NCBI GenBank assembly: GCA_964019415.1 | Contig: OZ025882.1 | Location: forward strand, 7,282,264-7,346,263 | DNA length: 64,000 nt | Source of the DNA: Ianthella basta | Taxonomy: Eukaryota; Porifera; Demospongiae; Verongiida; Ianthellidae | Direction: 5' to 3' | Shown: positions 23,701-36,100 of the stretch, piece after piece | Numbering within the stretch: the stretch's first letter is position 1 | Layout of the letters: each line of letters begins with the position of its first letter | Program-made: the position numbers and the translations under genes | Notes under the pieces: model-generated | What the model was told of the DNA's origin: nothing | Seen by the model: the letters and a program-made list of their open reading frames with translations, nothing else | Database searches by the model: none

Positions 23701-23900
23701 TTTGGTAAGATATGACAAGGTAAGATTTGGCAAGATTAGGCAAGATATGACAAGGTAAGATTAGGAGAGATTTGGTAAGATATGCTAAGGTAAGATTTGG
23801 CAAGATTTGGCAAGATATGACAAGGTAATATTTGGCAAGATTTGGCAAGATATGACAAAATAAGATTTGGAAAGATTTGGCAAATATGACAAGGTAAGAT
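20776..23900 (-). repeat. Satellite B, segment 2
   Basis: The 35-bp array resumes directly after the LINE tail with CAAGGTAAG and continues the same HOR copy that was interrupted at 16790. It belongs to HOR block 1. No gene is visible. Confidence 0.96.
22657..22669. other. Unoccupied LINE target site in a sister HOR copy
   Basis: GATATAA|CAAGGT is uninterrupted here. Position 22663 equals 16790 plus 5873, and 22664 equals 20776 plus 1888. The two sides of the LINE insertion map to this single junction, making it the pre-integration sequence. Satellite on both sides matches the LINE flanks over hundreds of bases, including shared rare variants. Confidence 0.9.
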
Positions 23901-24128
23901 GTAGCTAGCTACATACAATGATACAATTGCAAGATAAAAATAAATATATCAAAATAGCATGCAGGAAAAGATTACTTAGCAATATACTCAAGTTAAATTA
24001 CAAGAATGATAAGTCATTGAGCATGCACATGCAATCAGTTAATCCCAGAAGGGATCCTGATCCCTGTCTTTCTCAGCAGTCCCGAGCACTGCTGCCGCAT
24101 TCCCCCGTTTGGCTAGCTAGGATAGATT
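23901..24128. mobile_element. Unclassified 228-bp insertion with 9-bp target duplication
   Basis: Single-copy DNA interrupts satellite B. It is flanked by AGGTAAGAT at 23892-23900 and 24129-24137. Sister HOR copies (for example near 22067) read straight through with one copy of that sequence. The insert starts GTAGCTAGCTAC and ends near GGCTAGCTAGGATAGATT. TAGCTAGC occurs near both ends in inverted orientation but not at the exact termini, and an internal GGGATCCTGATCCC is palindromic. The 9-bp duplication would fit a Mutator-like DNA transposon or a short retroposon; neither is proven. A 70-aa open frame across it resembles nothing I know and is probably chance. Confidence 0.7.
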
Positions 24129-27100
24129 AGGTAAGATTAAGCAAGATTTGGTAAGATATGACAAGGTAAGATTTGGCAAGATTTGGCAAGATATGACAAG
24201 GTAAGATTTGGCAAGATTTGGCTTGATATGAGAAGGTAAGATTAAGCAAGATTTGGTAAGATATGAAAAAGTAAGATTAGGCAAGATTTGGCAAGAAATC
24301 ACATGGTAAGATTTGGCAAGATATGACAGGGTAAGATTAAGCAAGATTTGGCAAGATATGACAAGGTAAGATTAGGCAAGATTTGGCAAGATATGACAAG
24401 GTAATATTTGGTAAGATTTGGCAAGATATGACAAGGTAAGATTAAGCAAGTTTAGGCAAGATATGACAAGGTAAGTTTAGGAAAAACTTGGTAAGATATG
24501 AAGGTAAGATTTAGCAAGAGTAGGGAAGATATGACAAGGTAAGATTTGGCAAGATTTGGCAAGATTTGGCGAGATATGACAAAGTAAGATTTGGCAAGAT
24601 TTGGCAAGATATGACAAGGTAAGATTAGGCAAGATTTGGCAAGATATGACAATGTAAGATTTGGCAAGATTTGGCGAGATATGACAAAGTAAGATTTGGC
24701 AAGATTTGGCAAGATATGACAAGGTAAGATTAGTCAGGATTTGGCAAGATATGACAAGGTAAGATTAAGCAAGATTTGGCAAGATATGAAAAAGTAAGAT
24801 TAGGCAAGATTTGGCAAAGTATGACATGGTAAGATTTGGCAAGATTTGGCAAGATATGAAAAGGTAAGATTTGGCAAGATTTGGCAAGATATGACAAGGT
24901 AATATTTGGCAAGATTTGGCAAGATATGACAATGTAAGATTTGGCAAGAATTGGTGAGATATGACAAGGTAAGATTTGGCAAAATTTGGCAAGATATGAC
25001 AAGGTAAGATTAGTCAAGATTTGGCAAGATATGACAACTTAAAGGTAAGGCTTGGCAAGATTTGGCAAGATATGACAAGGTAAGATCAGGCAAGATTTGG
25101 CAAGATATGACAAGGTAAGATTTGACAAGATTTGGCAAGATATGACAAGGTAAGTTTGGCAAGATTTGGCAAGATATGACAAGGTAAGATTCGGCAAGAT
25201 TTGGCAAGATATGACAAGGTAATATTTGGCAAGATTTGGCAAGATATGACAAGGTAAGATTTGGCAAGATTTGGCAAGATATGACAAGGTAAGATTAAGC
25301 AAGATTGGTAAGATATGACAAGGTAAGATTTGGCAAGATTTGGCAAGATATGACATGGTAAGATTAGGCAAGATTTGGTAAGATATGACAAAGTAAGATT
25401 TGGCAAGATTTGGCAAGATATGACAAGGTAATATTTGGCAAGATTTGGCAAGATATGACAAGATAAGATTTGGCAAGATTAGGCAAGATATGACAAGGTA
25501 AGATTAAGTAAGATTGGTAAGATATGACAAGGTAAGATTTGGCAAGATTTGGCAAGATATGACATGGTAAGATTATGCAAGATTTGGCAAGATATGAAAA
25601 AGTAAGATTAGGCAAGATTTGGCAAGATATTACATGGTAAGATTTGGCAAGATTTGGCAAGATATGACAAGGTAAGATTTGGCAAGATTAGGCAAGATAT
25701 GACAAGGTAAGATTAGGAGAGATTTTGTAAGATATGCTAAGGTAAGATTTGGCAAGATTGGGCAAGATATCACAAGGTAATATTTGGCAAGATTTGGCAA
25801 GATATGACAAAATAAGATTTGGAAAGATTTGGCAAATATGACAAGGTAAGATTAAGCAAGATTTGGTGAGATATGACAAGGTAAGATTTGGCAAGATTTG
25901 GCAAGATATGACAAGGTAAGATTTGGCAAGATTTGGCTTGATATGAGAAGGTAAGATTAAGCAAGATTTGGCAAGATATGAAAAAGTAAGATTAGGCAAG
26001 ATTTGGCAAGAAATTACATGGTAAGATTTGGTAAGATATGACAAGGTAAGATTAAGCAAGATTTGGCAAGATATGACAAGGTAAGATTAGGCAAGATTTG
26101 GCAAGATATGACAAGGTAATATTTGGTAAGATTTGGCAAGATATGACAAGGTAAGATTAAACAAGTTTAGGCAAGATATGACAAGGTAAGTTTAGGAAAA
26201 ACCTGGTAAGATATGAAGGTAAGATTTGGCAAGAGTAGGGAAGATATGACAAGGTAAGATTTGGCAAGATTTGGCAAGATTTGGCGAGATATGACAAAGT
26301 AAGATTTGGCAAGATTTGGCAAGATATGACAAGGTAAGATTAGGCAAGATTTGGCAAGACATGACAATGTAAGATTTGGCAAGATTTGGCGAGATTTGAC
26401 AAAGTAAGATTTGGCAAGATTTGGCAAGATATAACAAGGTAAGATTAGGCAAGATTTGGCAAGATATGACAAGGTAAGATTAAGCAAGATTTGGCAAGAT
26501 ATGAAAAAGTAAGATTAGGCAAGATTTGGCAAAGTATGACATGGTAAGATTTGGCAAGATTTGGCAAGATATGACAAGGTAATATTTAGCAAGATTTGGC
26601 AAGATATGACAAGGTAATATTTGGCAAGATTTGGCAAGATATGACAATGTAAGATTTGGCAAGAATTGGCGAGATATGACAAGGTAAGATTTGGCAAAAT
26701 TTGGCAAGATATGACAAGGTAAGATTAGTCAAGATTTGGCAAGATATGACAACTTAAAGGTAAGGCTTGGCAAGATTTGGCAAGATATGACAAGGTAAGA
26801 TCAGGCAAAAGTTGGCAAGATATGACAAGGTAAGATTTGACAAGATTAGGCAAGATATGACAAGGTAAGATTTGGCAAGATATGACAAGGTAAGATTCGG
26901 CAAGATTTGGTAAGATATGACAAGGTAAGATTAGGCAAGATTTGGTAAGATATGCCAAGGTAAGATTTGGCTAGATTTGGCAAGATATGACAAGGTAATA
27001 TTTGGCAAGATTTGGCAAGATATGACAAGATAAGATTAGTCAAGATTTGGCAAGATATGAAAAAGTAAGAATAGGCAAGATTTGGCAAAATATGACAACT

Positions 27101-30100
27101 TAAAGGTAAGGCTTGGCAAGATTTGGCAAGATATGACAAGGTAAGATCAGGCAAGATTTGGCAAGATAAGACAAGGTAAGATTTGGCAAGTTTAGACAAG
27201 ATATGACAAAATAAGATTTGGGAAGATTTGGCAAGATATGACAAGGTAAGATTCGGCAAGATTTGGCAAGATATGACAAGATAAGATTTGGCAAGATTAG
27301 GCAAGATATGACAAGGTAAGATTAGGCAAGATTTGGTAAGATATGCCAAGGAAAGATTTGGCAAGATATGACAAGGTAATATTTGGTAAGATTTGGCAAG
27401 ATGTGACAAGATAAGATTTCGCAAGATTTGGAAACATATGACAAGGTAAGATTAAGCAAGATTTGGTAAGATATGACAAGGTAAGATTTGACAAGATTTG
27501 GCAAGATATTACATGGTAAGATTTGGTAAGATTTGGCAAGATATGACAAGGTAAGATTTGGCAAGATTAGGCAAGATATGACAAGGTAAGATTAGGAGAG
27601 ATTTGGTAAGATATGCTAAGGTAAGATTTGGCAAGATTTGGCAAGATATGACAAGGTAATATTTGGCAAGATTTGGCAAGATATGACAAAATAAGATTTG
27701 GAAAGATTTGGCAAATATGACAAGGTAAGATTAGTCAAGATTTGGCAAGATATGACAAGGTAAGATTAAGCAAGATTTGGCAAGATATGAAAAAGTAAGA
27801 TTAGGCAAGATTTGGCAAAGTATGACATGGTAAGATTTGGCAAGATTTGGCAAGATATGACAAGGTAAGATTTGGCAAGATTTGGCAAGATATGACAAGG
27901 TAATATTTGGCAAGATTTGGCAAGATATGACAATGTAAGATTTGGCAAGAATTGGCGAGATATGACAAGGTAAGATTTGGCAAAATTTGGCAAGATATGA
28001 CAAGGTAAGATTAGTCAAGATTTGGCAAGATATGACAACTTAAAGGTAAGGCTTGGCAAGATTTGGCAAGATATGACAAGGTAAGATCAGGCAAGATTTG
28101 GCAAGATATGACAAGGTAAGATTTGACAAGATTAGGCAAGATATGACAAGGTAAGATTCGGCAAGATTTGGAAAGATATGACAATTTAAGATTTGGCAAG
28201 ATTTGGCAAGATATGACAAGGTAATATTTGGCAAGATTTGGCAAGATATGACAAGGTAAGATTTGGCAAGATTTGGCAAGATATGACAAGGTAAGATTAA
28301 GCAAGATTGGTAAGATATGACAAGGTAAGATTTGGCAAGATTTGGCGAGATATGACATGGTAAGATTATGCAAGATTTGGCAAGATTTGAAAAAGTAAGA
28401 TTAGGCAAGATTTCGCAAGATATTACATGTTAAGATTTGGCAAGATTTGGCAAGATATGACAAGGTAAGATTTGGCAAGATTAGGCAAGATATGACAAGG
28501 TAAGATTAGGAGAGATTTTGTAAGATATGCTAAGGTAAGATTTGGCAAGATTTGGCAAGATATGACAAGGTAATATTTGGCAAGATTTGGCAAGATATGA
28601 CAAAATAAGATTTGGAAAGATTTGGCAAATATGACAAGGTAAGATTAAGCAAGATTTGGTAAGATATGACAAGGTAAGATTTGGCAAGATTTGGCAAGAT
28701 ATGACAAGGTAATATTTGGCAAGATTTGGCAAGATATGACAAAATAAGATTTGGAAAGATTTGGCAAATATGACAAGGTAAGATTAAGCAAGATTTGGTA
28801 AGATATGACAAGGTAAGATTTGGCAAGATTTGGCAAGATATGACAAGGTAAGATTTGGCAAGATTTGGCTTGATATGAGAAGGTAAGATTAAGCAAGATT
28901 TGGTAAGATATGAAAAAGTAAGATTAGGCAAGATTGGGCAAGAAATCACATGGTAAGATTTGGCAAGATATGACAAGGTAAGATTAAGTAAGATTTGGCA
29001 AGATATGACAAGGTAAGATTAGGCAAGATTTGGCAAGATATGACAAGGTAATATTTGGTAAGATTTGGCAAGATATGACAAGGTAAGATTAAGCAAGTTT
29101 AGGCAAGATATGACAAGGTAAGTTTAGGAAAATCTTGGTAAGATATGAAGGTAAGATTTAGCAAGAGTAGGAAAGATATGACAAGGCAAGATTTGGCAAA
29201 ATTTGGCAAGATTTGGCGAGATATGACAAAGTAAGATTTGGCAAGATTTGGCAAGATATGACAAGGTAAGATTAGGCAAGATTTGGCAAGATATGACAAT
29301 GTAAGATTTGGCAAGATTTGGCGAGATATGACAAAGTAAGATTTGGAAAGATTTGGCAAGATATGACAAGGTAAGATTAGTCAGGATTTGGCAAGATATG
29401 ACAAGGTAAGATTAAGCAAGATTTGGCAAGATATGAAAAAGTAAGATTAGGCAAGATTTGGCAAAGTATGACATGGTAAGATTTGGCAAGATTTGGCCAG
29501 ATATGACAAGGTAAGATTTGGCAAGATTTGGCAAGATATGACAATGTAATATTTGGCAAGATTTGGCAAGATATGACAATGTAAGATTTGGCAAGAATTG
29601 GCGAGATATGACAAGGTAAGATTTGGCAAAATTTGGCAAGATATGACAAGGTAAGATTAGTCAAGATTTGGCAAGATATGACAACTTAAAGGTAAGTTTG
29701 GCAAGATTTGGCAAGATATGACAAGGTAAGATCAGGCAAGATTTGGCAAGATATGACAAGGTAAGATTTGACAAGATTTGGCAAGATATGACAAGGTAAG
29801 ATTTGGCAAGCTTTGGAAAGATATGACAAGGTAAGATTCGGCAAGATTTGGCAAGATATGACAATGTAATATTTGGCAAGATTTGGCAAGATATGACAAG
29901 GTAAGATTTGGCAAGATTTGGCAAGATATGACAAGGTTAGATTAAGCAAGATTGGAAGATATGACAAGGTAAGATTAGGCAAGATTTGGCAAGATATGAC
30001 ATGGTAAGATTATGCAAGATTTGGCAAGATATGAAAAAGTAAGATTAGGCAAGATTTGGCAAGATATTACATGGTAAGATTTGGCAAGATTTGGCAAGAT

Positions 30101-33100
30101 ATGACAAGGTAAGATTTGGCAAGATTAGGCAAGATATGACAAGGTAAGATTAGGAGAGATTTTGTAAGATATGCTAAGGTAAGATTTGGCAAGATTGGGC
30201 AAGATATCACAAGGTAATATTTGGCAAGATTTGGCAAGATATGACAAAATAAGATTTGGAAAGATTTGGCAAATATGACAAGGTAAGATTAAGCAAGATT
30301 TGGTAAGATATGACAAGGTAAGATTTGGCAAGATTTGGCAAGATATGACAAGGTAAGATTTGGCAAGATTTGGCTTGATATGAGAAGGTAAGATTAAGCA
30401 AGATTTGGCAAGATATGAAAAAGTAAGATTAGGCAAGATTTGGCAAGAAATTACATGGTAAGATTTGGTAAGATATGACAAGGTATGATTAAGCAAGATT
30501 TGGCAAGATATGACAAGGTAAGATTAGGCAAGATTTGGCAAGATATGACAAGCTAATATTTGGTAAGATTTGGCAAGATATGACAAGGTAAGATTAAACA
30601 AGTTTAGGCAAGATATGACAAGGTAAGTTTAGGAAAAACTTGGTAAGATATGAAGGTAAGATTTGGCAAGAGTAGGGAAGATATGACAAGGTAAGATTTG
30701 GCAAGATTTGGCAAGATTTGGCGAGATATGACAAAGTAAGATTTGGCAAGATTTGGCAAGATATGACAAGGTAAGATTAGGCAAGATTTGGCAAGATATG
30801 ACAATGTAAGATTTGGCAAGATTTGGCGAGATATGACAAAGTAAGATTTGGCAAGATTTGGCAAGATATAACAAGGTAAGATTAGGCAAGATTTGGCAAG
30901 ATATGACAAGGTAAGATTAAGCAAGATTTGGCAAGATATGAAAAAGTAAGATTAGGCAAGATTTGGCAAAGTATGACATGGTAAGATTTGGCAAGATTTG
31001 GCAAGATATGACAAGGTAAGATTTGGCAAGATTTGGCAAGATATGACAAGGTAATATTTGGCAAGATTTGGCAAGATATGACAATGTAAGATTTGGCAAG
31101 AATTGGCGAGATATGACAAGGTAAGATTTGGCAAAATTTGGCAAGATATGACAAGGTAAGATTAGTCAAGATTTGGCAAGATATGACAACTTAAAGGTAA
31201 GGCTTGGCAAGATTTGGCAAGATATGACAAGGTAAGATCAGGCAAGATTTGGCAAGATATGACAAGGTAAGATTTGACAAGATTAGGCAAGATATGACAA
31301 GGTAAGATTTGGAAAGATATGACAAGGTAAGATTCGGCAAGATTTGGCAAGATATGACAAGGTAAGATTAGGCAAGATTTGGTAAGATATGCCAAGGTAA
31401 GATTTGGCTAGATTTGGCAAGATATGACAAGGTAATATTTGGCAAGATTTGGCAAGATATGACAAGATAAGATTTGGCAAGATTTGGCAAGATATGACAA
31501 GGTAAGATTAAGCAAGATTGGTAAGATATGAAAAGGTAAGATTAGGCAAGATTTGGCAAGATATGACATGGTAAGATTATGCAAGATTTGGCAAGATATG
31601 AAAAAGTAAGATTAGGCAAGATTTGGCAAGATATTACATGGTAAGATTTGGCAAGATTTGGCAAGATATGACAAGATAAGATTTGGCAAGATTTGGCAAG
31701 ATATGACAAGGTAAGATTAAGCAAGATTTGGCAAGATATGACAAGGTAATATTTGGTAAGATTTGGCAAGATATGACAAGGTAAGATTAAGCAAGATTAG
31801 GCAAGCTATGACAAGGTAAGTTTAGGCAAAATTTAGTAAGATATGAAGGTAAGATTTGGCAAGAGTAGGCAAGATATGACAAGGTAAGATTTGGCAAGAT
31901 TTGGCAAGATTTGGCGAGATATGACAAAGTAAGATTTGGTAAGATTTGGCAAGATATGACAAGGTAAGATTAAGCAACATTTGGCAAGATAAGAAAAAGT
32001 AAGATTTGGCAAGATTTGGCAAGATATGATAAGTTAAAGGTAAGACTTGGCAAGATTTGGCAAGATATGAAAAGGTAAGATCAGGCAAGATTTGGCAAGA
32101 TATGACAAGGTAAGATTTGGCAAGATTAGGTAAGATATGACAAGGTAATATTTGGCAAGATTTGGCAAGATATGACAAGATAAGATTTGGCAAGATTTGG
32201 CAAGATATGAAGGTAAGATTATAAGTAAGATTTGGTAAGATATGACAAGGTAAGAATTGGAAAGATTTGGTAAGATATGACAAGGTAAGATTTGGCAAGA
32301 TCTGGCTAGATATGACAAGGTAAGATTAAGCAAGATTTGGCAAGATATGAAAAAGTAAGATTAGGCAAGATTCGGTAAAATATGACATGGAAAGATTTGG
32401 CAAGATTTGGCAAGATATGACAAGGTAAGATTTGGCAAGATTTGGCAAGATACGACAAGGTAAGATTAGGCAAGATTTGGCAAGATATGACAATGTAAGA
32501 TTTGGCAAGATTTGGCGAGATATGACAAGGTAAGATTTGGCAAGATTTGGCAAGATATGACAAGGTAAGATTAGGCAAGATTTGGCAAGATATGACAAGG
32601 TAAGATTAGTCAAGATTTGGCAAGATATGAAAAAGTAAGAATAGGCAAGATTTGGCCAGATATGACAACTTAAAGGTAAGGCTTGGCAAGATTTGGCAAG
32701 ATATGACAAGGTAAGATCAGGCAAGATTTGGTAAGATATGACAAGGTAAGATTTGGCAAGATTAGGCAAGATATGACAAGGTAAGATTTGGCAAGATTTG
32801 GCAAGATATGACAAGGTAAGATTAAGCAAGATTTGGCAAGATATGAACAAGTAAGATTAGGCAAGATTTGGCAAGATATGACAAGGTAAGATTTGGCAAG
32901 ATTTGGCAAGATATGACAAGGTAAGATTAGGCAAGATTTGGCAAGATATGACAAGGTAATATTTGGTAAGATTTGGCAAGATATGACAAGGTAAGATTAA
33001 GCAAGTTTAGGCAAGATATGACAAGGTAAGTTTAGGCAAAATTTGGTAAGATATGAAGGTAAGATTTGGCAAGAGTAGGCAAGATATGACAAGGTAAGAT

Positions 33101-36100
33101 TTGGCAAGATTTGGCAAAATTTGGCGAGATATGACAAAGTAAGATTTGGCAAGATTTGGCAAGATATGACAAGGTACGATTAAGCAACATTTGGAAGATA
33201 TGAAAAAGTAAGATTAGGCACGATTTGGCAAAATATGACATGGTAAGATTTGGCAAGATTTGGCAAGATATGACAAGGTAAGATCAGGCAAGATTTGGCA
33301 AGATATGACAATGTAAGATTCGGCAAGATTTGGCAACATATGACAATGTAAGATTTGGCAAGATTTGGCGAGATATGACAAGGTAAGATTTGGCAAAATT
33401 TGGCAAGATATGATAAGGTAAGATTAGTCAAGATTTGGGAAGATATGAAAAAGTAAGAATAGGCAAGATTTGGCAAAATATGACAACTTAAAGGTAAAAT
33501 TTGGCAAGATTTGGCAAGATATGACAAGGTAAGATCAGGCAAGATTTGGCAAGATATGACAAGGTAAGATTTGACAAGATTAGGCAAGATATGACAAAGT
33601 AAGATTTTGCAAGATTTGGCAAGATATGACAAGGTAAGATTCAGCAAGATTTGGCAAGATATGACAAGGTAAGATTTGGCAAGATTTGGCAAGATACGAC
33701 AAGGTAAGATTAGGCAAGATTTGGCAAGATATGACAATGTAAGATTTGGCAAGATTTGGCGAGATATGACAAGGTAAGATTTGGCAAGATTTGGCAAGAT
33801 ATGACAAGGTAAGATTAGGCAAGATTTGGCAAGATATGACAAGGTAAGATTAGTCAAGATTTGGCAAGATATGAAAAAGTAAGAATAGGCAAGATTTGGC
33901 CAGATATGACAACTTAGAGGTAAGGCTTGGCAAGATTTGGCAAGATATGACAAGGTAAGATCAGGCAAGATTTGGCAAGATATGACAAGGTAAGATTTGG
34001 CAAGATTAGGCGAGATATGACAAGGTAAGATTTGGCAAGATTTGGCAAGATATGACAAGGTAAGATTAAGCAAGATTTGGCAAGATATGAAAAAGTAAGA
34101 TTAGGCAAGATTTGGCAAGATATGACAAGGTAAGATTTGGCAAGATTTGGCAAGATATGACAAGGTAAGATTAGGCAAGATTTGGCAAGTTATGACAAGG
34201 TAATATTTGGAAAGATTTGGCAAGATATGACAAGGTAAGATTAAGCAAGTTTAGGCAAGATATGACAAGGTAAGTTTAGGCAAAATTTGGTAAGATATGA
34301 AGGTAAGATTTGGCAAGAGTAGGCAAGATATGATAAGGTAAGATTTGGCAAGATTTGGCAAGATTTGGCGAGATATGACAAAGTAAGATTTGGCAAGATT
34401 TGGCAAGATATGACAAGGTAAGATTAAGCAACATTTGGAAGATATGAAAAAGTAAGATTAGGCAAGATTTGGCAAAATATGACATGGTAAGATTTGGCAA
34501 GATTTGGCAAGATATGACAAGGTAAGATTTGGCAAGATTTGGCAAGATATGACAAGGTAAGATTCGGCAAGATTTGGCAACATATGACAAAGTAAGATTT
34601 GGCAAGATTTGGCGAGATATGACAAGGTAAGATTTGGAAAAATTTGGCAAGATATGATAAGGTAAGATTAGTCAAGATTTGGGAAGATATGAAAAAGTAA
34701 GAATAGGCAAGATTTGGCAAAATATGACAACTTAAAGGTAAGGTTTGGCAAGATTTGGCAAGATATGACAAGGTAAGATCAGGCAAGATTTGGCAAGATA
34801 TGACAAGGTAAGATTTGACAAGATTAGGCAAGATATGACAAGGTAAGATTCTGCAAGATTTGGCAAGATATGACAAGGTAAGATTCGGCAAGATTTGGCA
34901 AGATATGACAAGGTAAGATTAGGCAAGATTTGGTAAGATATGCCAAGGTAAGATTCGGCAAGATTTGGCAAGATATGACAAGGTAATATTTGGCAAGATT
35001 TTGGCAAGATATGACAAGATAAGATTAGGCAAGATTTGACAAGATATGACTGGGTAAGATTAAGCAAGATTTGGTAAGATATGACAAGGTAAGATTAGGC
35101 AAGATTTGGCAAGATATGACATGGTAAGATTATGCAAGATTTGGCAAGATATGAAAAAGTAAGATTAGGCAAGATTTGGCAAGATATTATATGGTAAGAT
35201 TTGGCAAGATTTGGCAAGATATGACAAGATAAGATTTGACAAGATTTGGCAAGATATGACAAGGTAAGATTAGGCAAGATTTGGCAAGATATGACAAGGT
35301 AATATTTGGTAAGATTTGGCAAGATATGACAAGGCAAGATTAAGCAAGATTAGGCAAGCTATGACAAGGTAAGTTTAGGCAAAATTTGGTAAGATATGAA
35401 GGTAAGATTTGGCAAGAGTAGGCAAGATATGACAAGGTAAGATTTGGCAAGATTTGGCAAGATTTGGCGAGATATGACAAAGTAAGATTTGGCAAGATTT
35501 GGCAAGATATGACAAGGTAAGATTAAGCAACATTTGGCAAGATATGAAAAAGTAAGATTTGGCAAGATTTGGCAAGATATGATAAGTTAAAGGTAAGACT
35601 TGGCAAGATTTGGCAAGATATGACAAGGTAAGATCAGGCAAGATTTGGCAAGATATGACATGGTAAGATTTGGCAAGATTAGGTAAGATATGACAAGGTA
35701 ATATTTGGCAAGATTTGGCAAGATATGACAAGATAAGATTTGGCAGGATTTGGCAAGATATGAAGGTAAGATTATAAGTAAGATTTGGTAAGATATGACA
35801 AGGTAAGAATTGGAAAGATTTGGTAAGATATGACAAGGTAAGATTTGGCAAGATTTGGCTAGATATGACAAGGTAAGATTAAGCAAGATTTGGCAAGATA
35901 TGAAAAAGTAAGATTAGGCAAGATTTGGTAAAATACGACATGGAAAGATTTGGCAAGATTTGGCAAGATATGACAAGGTAAGATTTGGCAAGATTTGGCA
36001 AGATACGACAAGGTAAGATTAGGCAAGATTTGGCAAGATATGACAATGTAAGATTTGGCAAGATTTGGCGAGATATGACAAGGTAAGATTTGGCAAGATT

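Larger units (their letters stand above)
14900..31500 (-). repeat. Higher-order repeats of 1.3-2.1 kb in satellite B (HOR block 1)
   Basis: The rare junction string GATTAGTCAAG followed by a unit with CAACTTAAAGGTAAG recurs at 21064, 22952, 25008, 26723, 28009, 29655 and 31160. The spacings are 1888, 2056, 1715, 1286, 1646 and 1505 bp. Variant order between anchors is conserved, with gains and losses of monomers. Sequence at 15329-16783 matches 21202-22656 at a constant offset of 5873 bp, which equals one 1888-bp HOR plus the 3985-bp LINE. The LINE therefore sits inside one HOR copy. The outer limits are approximate. Confidence 0.88.

Noticed and set aside
23918-24130. 70-aa + strand ORF in the 228-bp insertion
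   Set aside because: It runs into satellite, has no recognisable domain and is no longer than expected by chance in single-copy DNA of this composition.
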